A DNA stretch of 64,000 nucleotides from Myxococcus stipitatus (GCF_038561935.1 NZ_CP102770.1:3410001-3474000), one strand, 5' to 3'. Positions 36,038 through 45,273 are shown, numbered from the stretch's first letter. Notes: generated by a model not told the origin, from the letters alone. A program made the numbers and translations.

Positions 36038-37900
36038 TCAGGCCAGCAGCGACGCGAGGCCCACGAGCCCGACGATGAGGAAGAAGAGGGACTCGCCGGC
36101 GATGAGGCCGCCGCCGACCAGGGACATGGTGCTCATGTCCTCGGGGAGGGCCTCACCCTCGGCGGGGCTGCCCGAGGCGGGCGGGGCCAGCTTCTTCGTG
36201 ACGGTGTTCCACACGGAGGCGATGACGCCGCCCGCGCCGAACCACATCGCGGCGGGGAAGGCCACGAAGCCGCCGAAGGACAGCGCATAGGGGCTGGCCA
36301 GGACGATGGAGTCCATGGTCCACCCGAGCGCGAAGCCCGCGCGCGAGCTCTTGATGTAGCGCTGGTAGCCGGCATGGCCGTTGACGACCTTGCGCAGCAC
36401 CTGGATGACGAAGCCGATGCCGAGGCCGTAGAGCATCGCCTTCACCTTGGCGTCGGACAGCGAGCCCAGGTCGCGGATGGCGCCCACCAGCTTGTACGTC
36501 ATCGCGGAACCCCACTGGCCCACGGGGACGTTGGGGTTGTCGAGCTGGTTGATGGCGAGGGTGGGGTAGGCCGTCATGAAGACGCGCGCCAGGCCCACGC
36601 ACAGCATCGCGCCCATGATGACGCCCATCACCTGGTAGCGGAACTGGATGTTGCGGTTGGTGCCCAGGCGCCAGCCGGTGGAGCGGTCCTGCTGCATGTC
36701 GCAGCCCACGGAGGTGGAGATGAGCAGGATGGTGGCCGCCATCAGCGCGACGAGCGGGTTCTTCAGGCCCATCAGCGACATGAGCATGATGGAGATGACG
36801 AACGCGCTGGAGATGGGGTTCTGGTCGGTGATGCCGTAGGAGATGCCGTTGATGAGCACGAAGAGCAGCGCCAGGCCCAGGCCGAACAGGAGCCAGACCA
36901 CTGGCTGACCCAGCACCAGCGTGCCCACCAGCAGCGTCGCCGCGCCCCAGCCCACCACCCAGGCCAGGAGCCGGGGCATGTTGACCTTCTTCCACGCGGG
37001 CTCGTGGCGCTCCTCCACGTTCGCCCGGGCGCGGATGCGCGCGAGCGCCTGTCCCGCGAGCAACGCGAGGTCCACCACCGCCGCGCCGCAAATCATCGCG
37101 AGGCCGATGAGGAAGCCCACCTTGCGGAACGGGTCCGAGGCGCCCAGCCAGCCGATTTCGCGCAGGGAGGGCAGCTGCCACGCGCCCAGCACGGCCATCA
37201 CCATGGCGGGGACGGTGATGCGGCTGCCGACAATCATGCCGCCGCCGAACGTGGCGGCGCTGGTGCTGATGGCGGCGAAGAACGCGACCTTCTCCGTCAG
37301 CCACGCGGCGCCGGCGCCCAGGAGCGAGCCGCCCCCCAGCTTGGAGATGGAGGCCTTGAGCAGGCGCTTGTCCGTCAGTGCGCGCAGGATGTTGGCCACC
37401 GCGAAGCCGGACGGGTAGTCGAGCTGGAGCTTGTCGACGAGCAGCGGCGTGTAGAGCATGCCGACGCCCACCGCGAACATGCCCACGCAGCCGACGAAGA
37501 GCATCAGGTGCCAGGCGGGCGGCATGTCCATGCCCATCCACACCATGGCCTGGATGAGCACGGACATGGCGCACAGCGAGGCCACCGAGGCGGCCATCGT
37601 CTGCATGTAGTTGGCGCCGTGCTTGCCTTCCGCGCCGTAGCCGTACGTCACGGCGCTGCCGAGGATGCCCGCGAGCACCTGGCCGCCGATGAAGAAGCCC
37701 ACGCTGAAGTTCATGTACGAGGCGGCGATGCCACCCAGCGGCCCCAGGATGAGCAGCGCCACGGCGCTGAGCAACACATGGTATTTCCACGACCCGATGG
37801 GGGGCAGCCAGCCGAAGCGCGGTTGGACGGAGTCGGGGGACGCGGGGTTCGAGGACGAGGGGGGCTCCGAGGACGGGAGCGGCTGGGCGGGATGTGCCAT
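36038..37900 (-). CDS. OPT-family oligopeptide/metal-chelate transporter
   Basis: A 620-aa polytopic inner-membrane protein of the OPT (oligopeptide transporter/YSL) superfamily. Recognisable parts are KYHVLLSAVALLILGPLGG at the first helix, the SVGFFIGGQVLAGILGSAVTYG segment, LDYPSGFAVANILRALTD, and QQDRSTGWRLGTNRNIQFRYQ, a conserved loop of bacterial OPT proteins. About fourteen hydrophobic segments can be counted. Family members take up small peptides or metal chelates with proton symport. ATG 37900 precedes a Ser/Pro-rich N-terminal tail. It is monocistronic. Confidence 0.9.
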   Translation of the reverse strand: MAHPAQPLPSSEPPSSSNPASPDSVQPRFGWLPPIGSWKYHVLLSAVALLILGPLGGIAASYMNFSVGFFIGGQVLAGILGSAVTYGYGAEGKHGANYMQTMAASVASLCAMSVLIQAMVWMGMDMPPAWHLMLFVGCVGMFAVGVGMLYTPLLVDKLQLDYPSGFAVANILRALTDKRLLKASISKLGGGSLLGAGAAWLTEKVAFFAAISTSAATFGGGMIVGSRITVPAMVMAVLGAWQLPSLREIGWLGASDPFRKVGFLIGLAMICGAAVVDLALLAGQALARIRARANVEERHEPAWKKVNMPRLLAWVVGWGAATLLVGTLVLGQPVVWLLFGLGLALLFVLINGISYGITDQNPISSAFVISIMLMSLMGLKNPLVALMAATILLISTSVGCDMQQDRSTGWRLGTNRNIQFRYQVMGVIMGAMLCVGLARVFMTAYPTLAINQLDNPNVPVGQWGSAMTYKLVGAIRDLGSLSDAKVKAMLYGLGIGFVIQVLRKVVNGHAGYQRYIKSSRAGFALGWTMDSIVLASPYALSFGGFVAFPAAMWFGAGGVIASVWNTVTKKLAPPASGSPAEGEALPEDMSTMSLVGGGLIAGESLFFLIVGLVGLASLLA

Positions 37901-37954
37901 GTGCGGCGAAGGGTACCGGCGTTCCGTACCGCTGTCACAACCTGGGACGTCTGT

Positions 37955-39274
37955 TCACCCGTCCTGGAAGGGGAGCGCTCGCAGGGCGGCGCGAAGGTGG
38001 GCCCGCTCTCGGTAGAGGGTCCGCAGGTAGCGGGCTGTGAGGGCCGTGAGGCACGCGAGGCCCAGCACGACATGGCGGCGGATGAGGTCGCTCTCCGCCC
38101 AGCCGTAGGTCTCCACGAGGGTGCTCGCGTCGCTCAGGCCGATGCCTTCGATGCGGCCGAAGGGGATGGCCCCCGCGTCGGTTCGTGCGGACCACCAGAG
38201 GTGGAAGGCATCCCAGAAGGCGAGGGCTCCGATGCCCACGAAGCCCCAGCGGAGTCCCTTCGCGTGCAGGTAGCTGCCGGGGCGAACGTAGAAGGTCCCC
38301 ATCAGCACGGTGCCGAGGACGAGCATGCCCGCGTCTCCGCCGAAGGAGATGAGGGCCTGGGCGCGGTCCAGGGAGAGGCCGAAGGTGCAGACGAGCTGGA
38401 TGGCGAGGAGGCCCGTGGCTCCCGCGAGCCAGTCACGACGGTGATGTCTCCTGCCGGCCCAGGCCCACAGGACGAGCGCGCCGGTGAGAATCAGGGCCAT
38501 CCAGTACCAGCGCTTCTCGCCCGTCGGGGTGACCCACGGGGCGGGAATGGCGGGGATGCCGCAGAGCCACGCGGTGACGGCATGGCCCAGCTCATGGACG
38601 TACATGGTCACGAGGCGGACGATGAAGTTCATCGAGCCCGTGGCCGCCAGGTAGCCCAGCAGCAGCGCGACGGGGATGACGACCACGCGCAGCCTCAGCT
38701 CGTGGAGATGTTCGGAGTCGTCGGGCGCGGTGGCCGCATCGAATCGGGAGCGCACCTCCTCGATGGGGAGTGAGTCGTGATGGGGCTGGGCGGTGGAGCC
38801 CCTCCTCGGATGAGGTGACTCCGAGAGCCATGGCGCGGAGGCAGGGACTTCGTGCGAGGCGCTGTCCTCCGTGGAGAACGGTGCTTCGGAACGTGCTGGC
38901 TCCGAGGGGGAGTCCGTGCTCGGTGTCCAGGCCTCTCGCGCCGTCGCCGCGCTCGCGATGTCCACCGCGGAGCGCCGCGCACCAGGGTGGTGCGCCTCCG
39001 AGGAGGGGGCGGCACGCGATGCCCAGGCTTCTCGTGCTGTCGCCGCGCTGACGCGTTGCGCGGCGGAGGTCGGTGCATCGTGAGCCGGCACTTCGCGGGG
39101 GGGCATCGCAGCCCGTTGTGAAGAGGCATGTGCCGTGGCGGCGCGTTCCTGCTCGGCCTTGCGCGCGGCGCGGGCATCGGCTCGAGCGTAGATGATGCCG
39201 CAGCGGGGACACTCAGGCTCCTCCACGCGAGGCGACTGACAGCCGGGGCAGGTGAGGGCGGAGGCCGGGCGCAC
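37955..39274 (-). CDS. Zinc-ribbon plus M50-like integral membrane metallopeptidase
   Basis: A 439-aa protein with GTG start 39274. The N-terminus is a zinc ribbon (CPGCQSPRVEEPECPRCG). A disordered region of about 150 residues follows, with an imperfect internal repeat around ATAREAW. The C-terminal half holds several membrane helices. The first contains the metalloprotease motif in MYVHELGHAVTAWLCG (HExxH). This is typical of M50-type site-2-like proteases or their inactive relatives; the usual downstream LDG motif was not found, so activity is uncertain. The ribbon and linker may bind a substrate or nucleic acid. The function is unknown. Confidence 0.8.
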   Translation of the reverse strand: MRPASALTCPGCQSPRVEEPECPRCGIIYARADARAARKAEQERAATAHASSQRAAMPPREVPAHDAPTSAAQRVSAATAREAWASRAAPSSEAHHPGARRSAVDIASAATAREAWTPSTDSPSEPARSEAPFSTEDSASHEVPASAPWLSESPHPRRGSTAQPHHDSLPIEEVRSRFDAATAPDDSEHLHELRLRVVVIPVALLLGYLAATGSMNFIVRLVTMYVHELGHAVTAWLCGIPAIPAPWVTPTGEKRWYWMALILTGALVLWAWAGRRHHRRDWLAGATGLLAIQLVCTFGLSLDRAQALISFGGDAGMLVLGTVLMGTFYVRPGSYLHAKGLRWGFVGIGALAFWDAFHLWWSARTDAGAIPFGRIEGIGLSDASTLVETYGWAESDLIRRHVVLGLACLTALTARYLRTLYRERAHLRAALRALPFQDG

Positions 39275-39303
39275 ACGTCCAGCCTAATGGCCTGGGCGGA
39301 CCG

Positions 39304-39691
39304 GAGAAAATGAGGCGCCGGTTGTTTGCCGCGCGGGGCATGCATCACCGCGGCCTGGGTGATGGCTGGATGCGTTGGTTCGCATGAGTGGCCCGCTGCT
39401 CCGTCCAACCTCGGTCGGCACGTTGGACGGTTGCGCGCGCTGCACCGAGCCCGCCTCTGCCATGCGGAAGGATGAGGCACCGGTTGTTTGCTTCGCGGGC
39501 AGGTCTCACCGCAGTGCACAGGCCAGCTGCGCGCGTGGCTTCGGGTCCGCCTCAGTGGCGCGACGACGCAAAGTCGTGCGGAAGGATGAGGCGCCCGCCG
39601 TTTGCTTCGCGGCCATGGCTCACTGGAGCGCATCGGGCGGTTGCGTGCGTGGCTTCAGGGCTGCCTCGGCGGCGCGACGACGCAAAGGCCG
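39304..39691. repeat. Tandem imperfect 114-bp repeats (two full copies and a diverged first copy)
   Basis: Two adjacent units, 39464-39577 and 39578-39691, share their start (GCGGAAGGATGAGGC), an internal GTTTGCTTCGCGG and a GGCGCGACGACGCAAAG end. A diverged, longer first copy begins near 39304 (AAAATGAGGCGCCGGTTGTTTG). The unit is a multiple of three and keeps one frame open, but no RBS or codon pattern shows it to be coding. The array fills the divergent gap between the M50-like gene and the methyltransferase. Confidence 0.75.
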
Positions 39692-39818
39692 CGCGGCGCG
39701 TGCCCCGCCTGGGGCTCCGGGGGCCCGTGCGCGCGAAGTCGAGCCCACCACCATGCCCTTGCGAAAATGCCACCCGGGAGGCTTGACGCGTGGGGCCCCT
39801 CTCGTCGAAGTGCGTGAC

Positions 39819-40637
39819 ATGTCCACGCTCGACGCGAAGACGCGGGGGCGCACCTCTCCGGGGCGCCTGCGCGCACTGGATGCCTACCTGTGCCGCTTCG
39901 AGCCGGGCCTTCTCACGCGCACCGACGGACCCTGGGCCCACGGTGTCTTCGTCGACGTGGGCTTCGGTGAGCACCCGTGGACCACGCTGGAGAGCGCGGA
40001 GGCATTCCGTTCGCTCCACCCGGAGCTCTCCGTGGTCGGCGTGGAGCTGGACGCCGCGAGAGCCCAGGCCGCGCAAGTCCACGCGGGGCCTCGAACCCAC
40101 TTCCGTCAGGGCGGCTTCGAGCTTCCGCTCACGACGGACGAACCCGCCCGGCTCATGCGGGCCATGAACGTGCTGCGTCAGGGCCCCGTCGAGCGCGTCC
40201 CCGAGGTCCACCACACCCTCGGCCGCTTCCTCCTCCCCTCGGGCCTGCTCATCGAGGGCAGCGCCGACCCGGAGGGCTCGGTGCTCACCGCGCACCTGCT
40301 GCGCCGTCCCTCCGACGACGCGGACCTCCCACCCACGCGCGAGGCCCTGCTCTTCCACACCACCTTCCGCCACGGCTTCGCCCCCTGGCAGTTCCGCGAC
40401 TGGCTGCCGCGAGACCTCCGCCGCCGCGTGCGCCCCGGAGAGCCCATGCACGACTTCTTCCAGGCATGGAACGAGGTCTGGCAACACGCCCGTGACACCG
40501 GTTACAGCCTCCCCGCCGACGCCTTCCGCGAGTCCGTCACGCGCCTGGCCTCGCGGGTGAGCGGGGTGGTGGTGGACTCCTGGCTGCTCGACTCGGGCTA
40601 CCTCGTGTGGAGGCCCGAGGGAGGCATCCCTCCCTGA
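39819..40637 (+). CDS. SAM-dependent methyltransferase-like protein
   Basis: A 272-aa Rossmann-fold protein. The SAM-binding strand-loop is VFVDVGFGEHPWTTLES (glycine-poor variant of GxGxG), followed by the acidic end of strand 2 in SVVGVELDAARAQAAQ and an RAMNVLRQGP segment near motif IV. The substrate is unknown. ATG 39819 is chosen because it lies just before the conserved-looking part; in-frame ATG 39753 is an alternative, and the further upstream open frame corresponds to the 114-bp repeats. The C-terminus (VDSWLLDSGYLVWRP) looks complete. Confidence 0.8.
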   Translation: MSTLDAKTRGRTSPGRLRALDAYLCRFEPGLLTRTDGPWAHGVFVDVGFGEHPWTTLESAEAFRSLHPELSVVGVELDAARAQAAQVHAGPRTHFRQGGFELPLTTDEPARLMRAMNVLRQGPVERVPEVHHTLGRFLLPSGLLIEGSADPEGSVLTAHLLRRPSDDADLPPTREALLFHTTFRHGFAPWQFRDWLPRDLRRRVRPGEPMHDFFQAWNEVWQHARDTGYSLPADAFRESVTRLASRVSGVVVDSWLLDSGYLVWRPEGGIPP

Positions 40638-40822
40638 ATCTCGGTGCCTGTCCGACACGCGAGCGTTCCGTGCGATGGGGGACACGGACTTGGTACGGAA
40701 CTCAGCAAGTCGTCGCGCTGGACCCGCTGGGTGGGAGGCGTCCCGTCAGCCCGTTTTCGTTCGCGCTCCAAACAGGCGTCACGAAGTGAACCCGACAGCG
40801 GCAAATGGGGTGAGGGGAAGCT

Positions 40823-42325
40823 ATGTTGCGTCCCCTGGACATGAAACGACACATTCTCTCACTCCTCACCGCCGGGCTTGCCGCGGGCACCGCGATGCTC
40901 GCTTCGACGCAGGCCTCCGCCGTCATGGCGAGGGCCCAGGCCCCGGCGCGAGGAACGTCCTCGCGCTCGCGCAGGACCGGGGATGTGGAAAGACTGGAGA
41001 CACCACAGGTGGAGGCAGAACAGGTGAAGGTGGAGCAGGCGGTGCGCGGACGCGAGGAGCACCGTCCGCCGGTGCTGCTCTTCTCCGCGAGCTTCTATGG
41101 CACGCTCGCCGCCGCGCGCTGCTTCGGGCGCAACGGAATCGACGTCACGGTGGCGGACCCCGGGAAGCTGGGCCCCGCGAGCTGGTCCCGCTTCGTCGGG
41201 CGCCGTGTGCAGTGTCCTCCCGAGTCCCAGCCCGAGGATTTCCTCGCGTGGCTGCTGGACTTCGGCCGGACGGAGTCCCGGCGGCACGTGCTGTACCCGA
41301 CGAGCGACGAGCTGGCGTGGCTGGTCTCCGTCCACGCCGAGGAGCTCTCGAAGTACTTCCACCTCTATGACCCCGGCGTGGAGGCGGTGTACGGGCTGCT
41401 CAACAAGCGCAGGCTCTTCGAGGCGGGCCAGCAGGCCGGCCTGACGCTGCCGCGCACCTGGTTCCCCGAGTCGGAGGCGGACCTGGAGGCCATCTCGCGC
41501 GAGGCCCGCTTCCCGGTCCTCATCAAGCCGACGACGCAGATTCTCTACTCCACGCACCGGAAGGGCCTGCCGGTGGCGGAGCCCTCGCAGCTCGTCGAGG
41601 AGTACCGCGCCTTCGCTCGCGATGGGTACGCGCCCATGCTGGTAGCCTTCGACCCGGCCGTCGCGCGCCCCATGGTGCAGGAGTTCCATCCGGAGGCCGC
41701 GCAGGGCATCTACAGCCTGTCGGGCTTCGTGGACGAGACGGGCGACGTGTTCGAGGTGCGCGGCGCCATGAAGGTGCTCCAGCGTCCGCGCCGGCTGGGC
41801 GTGGGCGTGTGCTTCGAGTCCGCTCCCGTGCGTCAGGACCTGGCGGACGGACTCAAGCGCCTGTGCCAGAAGCTGAGCTACCACGGCGTGTTCGAGGTGG
41901 AGTTCATCCAGACGAAGGACTCGTTCCTCCTCATCGACTTCAACCCCCGCTACTACGGGCAGATGGGCTTCGACATCGCCCGGGGCCTGCCGCTGCCGCT
42001 CATGGCGTACCACGCGGCGGTGGGGGACACGGACGCGCTCGGGGACGTGGTGGCCGCGGCGCGCGCGTGGCAGGGCAAGGGCGAGGTGTTCTGCAACCGC
42101 ATCGCCCTGGAGATGCTGCTCAACCTCCAGCGGCTGTCCGGCGCGCTCCCCGCGGACGAGGCCCGTCAGTGGCGCCGCTGGCTGCAGTCCCACCGGGACG
42201 TGGCGGTGGACCCGCTCATCGACTCGGATGACATGATGCCCTCGGCGGTGGAGGTGGCGCAGATTCTCTACGGCTCCGCGCGCCACCCCCGGGCCTTCCT
42301 CCGGATGATGGTGCTCAACCGGTAG
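40823..42325 (+). CDS. ATP-grasp domain protein with signal-peptide-like N-terminus
   Basis: A 500-aa protein. ATG 40823 has a strong RBS (GAGGGGAA). After a short basic start, MKRHILSLLTAGLAAGTAML (from 40841) and STQASA look like a Sec signal peptide. The catalytic part starts near residue 82: LLFSASFYGTLAAARCFGRNG is a pre-ATP-grasp strand, RFPVLIKPTTQI carries the ATP-binding Lys, and FEVEFIQTKDSFLLIDFNPRYYGQ carries the Mg-binding Glu/Asn. The domain resembles carbamoyl-phosphate-synthase-like and peptide-ligase ATP-grasps. ATP-dependent ligases normally act in the cytosol, so the leader is odd; a downstream start is possible. It converges on a decarboxylase gene across a terminator. Confidence 0.87.
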   Translation: MLRPLDMKRHILSLLTAGLAAGTAMLASTQASAVMARAQAPARGTSSRSRRTGDVERLETPQVEAEQVKVEQAVRGREEHRPPVLLFSASFYGTLAAARCFGRNGIDVTVADPGKLGPASWSRFVGRRVQCPPESQPEDFLAWLLDFGRTESRRHVLYPTSDELAWLVSVHAEELSKYFHLYDPGVEAVYGLLNKRRLFEAGQQAGLTLPRTWFPESEADLEAISREARFPVLIKPTTQILYSTHRKGLPVAEPSQLVEEYRAFARDGYAPMLVAFDPAVARPMVQEFHPEAAQGIYSLSGFVDETGDVFEVRGAMKVLQRPRRLGVGVCFESAPVRQDLADGLKRLCQKLSYHGVFEVEFIQTKDSFLLIDFNPRYYGQMGFDIARGLPLPLMAYHAAVGDTDALGDVVAAARAWQGKGEVFCNRIALEMLLNLQRLSGALPADEARQWRRWLQSHRDVAVDPLIDSDDMMPSAVEVAQILYGSARHPRAFLRMMVLNR

Positions 42326-42340
42326 TCGTCGTGGGGAGTC

Positions 42341-42367
42341 GGGCCGCCCAGGACTCCCGGGCGGCCC
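42341..42367. terminator. Bidirectional terminator, ATP-grasp / decarboxylase
   Basis: A perfect 9-bp stem, GGGCCGCCC (42341-42349) with GGGCGGCCC (42359-42367), has a 9-nt loop between the two convergent stops. Confidence 0.8.
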
Positions 42368-42374
42368 AGGGGCC

Positions 42375-43844
42375 TCACGCGGCCTCGGTCTTGTTCTGCG
42401 CGGCCCGGGGTGCCTGCACCGGGTCCACCGCGTCGAGCGCCACCTGGTCCTCGAACGTCTCCGCCCGCCGCAGGAGCCGGTCCGTGCCGTCCTCCTCCAG
42501 CGCGATGATGGCGGGCTGGGGATACGAGAACGACGTGGCGAACGGCACGAAGTACGCGCCCGCGTCCATGATGGCCAGCGTGTCGCCCGGGACGAGGTCC
42601 GGCAGGCGCTTGGCGTGGTACAGCGTGTCCCCCGGCGTGCAGATGGGGCCCACCACCGTGTACACGCGCGAGGCCGGCGCGTCGGGCCGGTCCACGTGGA
42701 AGAGCTGGTGGTACTCGTTGCGCACGCACTCGGCATGGTTCACGCCCATGTCGAGCACCGCCCACGTCCGGTCCTCGCCGGACTTGAGCGTGTGCACGCG
42801 CCCCAGGAGCAGCTGTGTGTCGCCCGTCATGGCGCGGCCCGGCTCCAGGAAGATGCGAGGCCGCCGGCGCCCCCGGCGCGCGTAGTGCGACTCCACCATC
42901 TCCACCGCGAGCGAGACATACCGGGAGATGCCCAGCGCCTGGGCGGGGTCCGGCGCGGGCACGTCGCGGAAGAAGGTGAGGTTGAGCCGCCAGTCGCGCT
43001 CGGCGATGTGCTCCACCGAGGGCGTGCAGAGGCTGCCGCCCAAATCCAGCACCTCCAGGTCCAGCCCCAGCTCCAGGTGCAGCGTGTCCGTGAAGGCCAG
43101 CACCGCCTCCACGAAGCCGGTGAACTCGCCCTCGGTGCGGATGGTGGCGCCCCGGTGCGCGTGCAGGCCCACGACGTCCAGGTTGGAGGAGGCCCGCGCC
43201 TGCGCGTACGCCCGGAGCGCCGCGCCTCCCGCGATGGGCGTGCCGAACTGCGCCGCCCAGCCGCTGTCCGTGCTCACCCGGACCGCCACGCGAGGCCGCT
43301 TGCCCACCTCCGCGGCGATGCGCGCGAAGCTGCCCAGCTCCTCCGCGTGGTTGGCCGCCAGCAGCTGGATGCCCTGGCTGATGGCCTCGCGCACGGAGGC
43401 CTCCGACTTCACCGGGCCGTTGTAGACGATGCGGTCCGCGGGAACGCCCAGCTTCAGCGCCAGCCACAGCTCATAGGCGGAGATGATTTCGGCGCCCACG
43501 CCCAGCCCGTGCAGCACGGAGAGCACCCCGGGCACCGGGTTCGTCTTGTACGAGTAGAAGACCTCGCAGCCGGCCGTGCACCCCGGCGGCACCGCCTGGA
43601 AGCGCTCCGCGTTGCGGCGCAGCGCCGCCAGGTGCACCACGTGCAGCGGCGAGCCCCAGCGCTCCACCAGCTCCTTGAGCGGCACGCCCTCCAGCGTCAG
43701 GCCCTGGGAAGGCTCTCTCTCCAGGCCCCAGTACGAGGCGGGAATCTCCGTGCGCGCGGGCGCCATGGCCCGCTGGAGCACGGGCCGCAGCGTCTGCTTC
43801 ATCTGCCGCTTGGCGGTTCCGACGAAACGGCTCTTGAGGCTCAT
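42375..43844 (-). CDS. Fold-type III PLP-dependent decarboxylase (Orn/DAP/Arg group)
   Basis: A 489-aa alanine-racemase-fold decarboxylase. The PLP lysine is in CEVFYSYKTNPVPGVL. Further motifs are VVGLHAHRGATI (the usual HIGS region is altered to HRGA), DLEVLDLGGSLCTPS, RIFLEPGRAMTGDTQLLLG (EPGR phosphate loop) and the C-terminal CTPGDTLYHAKRLPD (CxxxD-like) plus GAYFVPFATSFS. Such enzymes decarboxylate diaminopimelate, ornithine, arginine or carrier-bound amino acids. The start overlaps the glycosyltransferase stop by 4 nt (ATGA), so both are translated together. The substrate is not assignable. Confidence 0.9.
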   Translation of the reverse strand: MSLKSRFVGTAKRQMKQTLRPVLQRAMAPARTEIPASYWGLEREPSQGLTLEGVPLKELVERWGSPLHVVHLAALRRNAERFQAVPPGCTAGCEVFYSYKTNPVPGVLSVLHGLGVGAEIISAYELWLALKLGVPADRIVYNGPVKSEASVREAISQGIQLLAANHAEELGSFARIAAEVGKRPRVAVRVSTDSGWAAQFGTPIAGGAALRAYAQARASSNLDVVGLHAHRGATIRTEGEFTGFVEAVLAFTDTLHLELGLDLEVLDLGGSLCTPSVEHIAERDWRLNLTFFRDVPAPDPAQALGISRYVSLAVEMVESHYARRGRRRPRIFLEPGRAMTGDTQLLLGRVHTLKSGEDRTWAVLDMGVNHAECVRNEYHQLFHVDRPDAPASRVYTVVGPICTPGDTLYHAKRLPDLVPGDTLAIMDAGAYFVPFATSFSYPQPAIIALEEDGTDRLLRRAETFEDQVALDAVDPVQAPRAAQNKTEAA

Positions 43845-44695
43845 GGCACCCGGCCCGGCTTCGGCAACCACAGGGTCGGCAGACGCTTGGCGAGGCCGAA
43901 GGGAAACGCCCGCATGCAGAGCTGCAGCAGCCGGTACTCGAGCATGCCGTTCGTCTTGCGGTACTTGCCGTGAATCATGTCGTTGGACTGCATCACCAGC
44001 GTGCCGTCCTTGCCCAGGTTGTGCATCAACGACGGGCGGCCGGTGCGGTAGTGGAGGATGGGCCGGTCGACGTAGACATGGCCGTAGGCGCGGATGCCGC
44101 GCAGGTAGAAGTCCACGTCCTCGTAGACGGGGATGCTCGCGTCGAAGCCGCCCAGCGCCGCGAAGTGCTCGCGCCGAATCATGCACGCCGAATTCACATA
44201 CAGCGTGCCGCGGAAGAGGATGTGCGCCACCGTCCACAGGCTGCTGGGCGTGCTGGCTCCCACCTTGGCGGCCCACTGGAAGTAGTCGCTCTTGTCCTTG
44301 AGCCAGTCCGCGTCGTCGCCGAAGGGCACCACCCAGCCCACCGCCACGCCGGCCTGGGGCCGCGCGTCCAGAGAGCTCACCATGGCGTGCAGCGCCCCGT
44401 CGGCGAGCATGTCGTCGTCGTCCAGGAAGTGCAGGTAGCGCCCCTTGGCGAGCGACACGCCGTGGTTGCGCACCACCGCGGGACGGCCCTTGGACGGCGG
44501 GTCGTTCACCACGTAGCGCACGCGAGCGTCCCCCAGCGCCTCCACGGCGGCTCGCGCGGTGCCCTCTGGCGTGTCGTCCAGGACGATGACCTCCACCTGG
44601 ACCCCCTCTTGGCGGAGCACCGAGCGGATGGCCTCCACCACTTCCTTTTCTCTCCGGTGGGTGGGCATCACCACGGAGACATCGATTGCGGACAT
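43841..44695 (-). CDS. Family 2 glycosyltransferase
   Basis: A 284-aa GT2. The nucleotide-sugar domain opens with SAIDVSVVMPTHRREKEVVE, then VIVLDDTPEGTARA and the metal-binding DxD-type motif in YLHFLDDDDMLADGA. The acceptor-side signature includes MIRREHFAALGGFDASIPVYEDVDFYLR. ATG 44695 is set by the GT2 start; the frame is open further upstream with a low-complexity stretch. The stop overlaps the decarboxylase start. It probably glycosylates a small molecule or surface polymer; acceptor unknown. Confidence 0.9.
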   Translation of the reverse strand: MSAIDVSVVMPTHRREKEVVEAIRSVLRQEGVQVEVIVLDDTPEGTARAAVEALGDARVRYVVNDPPSKGRPAVVRNHGVSLAKGRYLHFLDDDDMLADGALHAMVSSLDARPQAGVAVGWVVPFGDDADWLKDKSDYFQWAAKVGASTPSSLWTVAHILFRGTLYVNSACMIRREHFAALGGFDASIPVYEDVDFYLRGIRAYGHVYVDRPILHYRTGRPSLMHNLGKDGTLVMQSNDMIHGKYRKTNGMLEYRLLQLCMRAFPFGLAKRLPTLWLPKPGRVP

Positions 44696-44882
44696 GTCTG
44701 ACTTATACGCGCTCGCGCCGGGGGCTGAGAAGCCGCCTTGCCGGGGAAGCGCCTCGCCCGTGAGTCGTGCGCGTCCGGCCGCCTGGCGCGCAAGGGATGC
44801 GGGGGCTGTCCGTTCTCGAAGTGGATGAGGCTGAGAAGTCTCGTCCTGCCTCGACGCGTCGGCGTCCTGCTCCGACGCGGCT

Positions 44883-45119
44883 TCAGTAGCTTGCGACCGC
44901 GAATTCGAAGTCATCTGGCTCCCCCCTGGGGTCTACGTCGACCTGGGATGCATTCTCCTCTTCCCCGTGAGGCGTTGGCCAGTCGTGCCGCGGGTCGATG
45001 GCGGCCAGCGGCCAGCAGGGCACCAGGCGCAGGCCCTGGGGTCGAATGGCCTCGGCCTCGGGTTCCTCTTGAGAGGGCAGGTCCATCCAGGACCTCGGGC
45101 AGTCTCGGGCCATGTGCAT
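44883..45119 (-). CDS. Small acidic hypothetical protein, 78 aa
   Basis: A short frame upstream of the glycosyltransferase on the same strand. ATG 45119 or ATG 45113 are both possible; AAGG lies 5-12 nt upstream. Third codon positions are mostly G or C, which supports real coding. The protein starts with MHMARDCPRSWMDLP and ends in a strongly acidic tail with DDFEFAVASY at the C-terminus. It is too short to place in a family. Its position at the head of a GT/PLP-decarboxylase operon near an ATP-grasp gene allows the idea of a modified precursor peptide, but no recognition motif is known. Confidence 0.45.
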   Translation of the reverse strand: MHMARDCPRSWMDLPSQEEPEAEAIRPQGLRLVPCWPLAAIDPRHDWPTPHGEEENASQVDVDPRGEPDDFEFAVASY

Positions 45120-45273
45120 CCGCCTTGTGAGGGAGTCCCCTGGCGAGAGTGCAGTCGCCATGCCACGGGCCTGTCTGGAGGGGAGGGGGGCGGGCGCCCT
45201 GTTCGCGAGGCTTTTGGACCCACCGCGTTGGACTTGACGGCGGGCGGGACGCCGGAGAGGAACATGGAGGGAT

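Noticed and set aside
36023..38773. A 916-codon frame antisense to the OPT transporter and M50-like gene
   Set aside because: His/Glu/Asp/Arg-rich nonsense translation spanning two unrelated genes on the other strand.
39375..39818. In-frame extension of the methyltransferase through the 114-bp repeats
   Set aside because: No RBS and low-complexity Arg/Ala-rich translation; likely an open frame caused by GC content, though not excluded.
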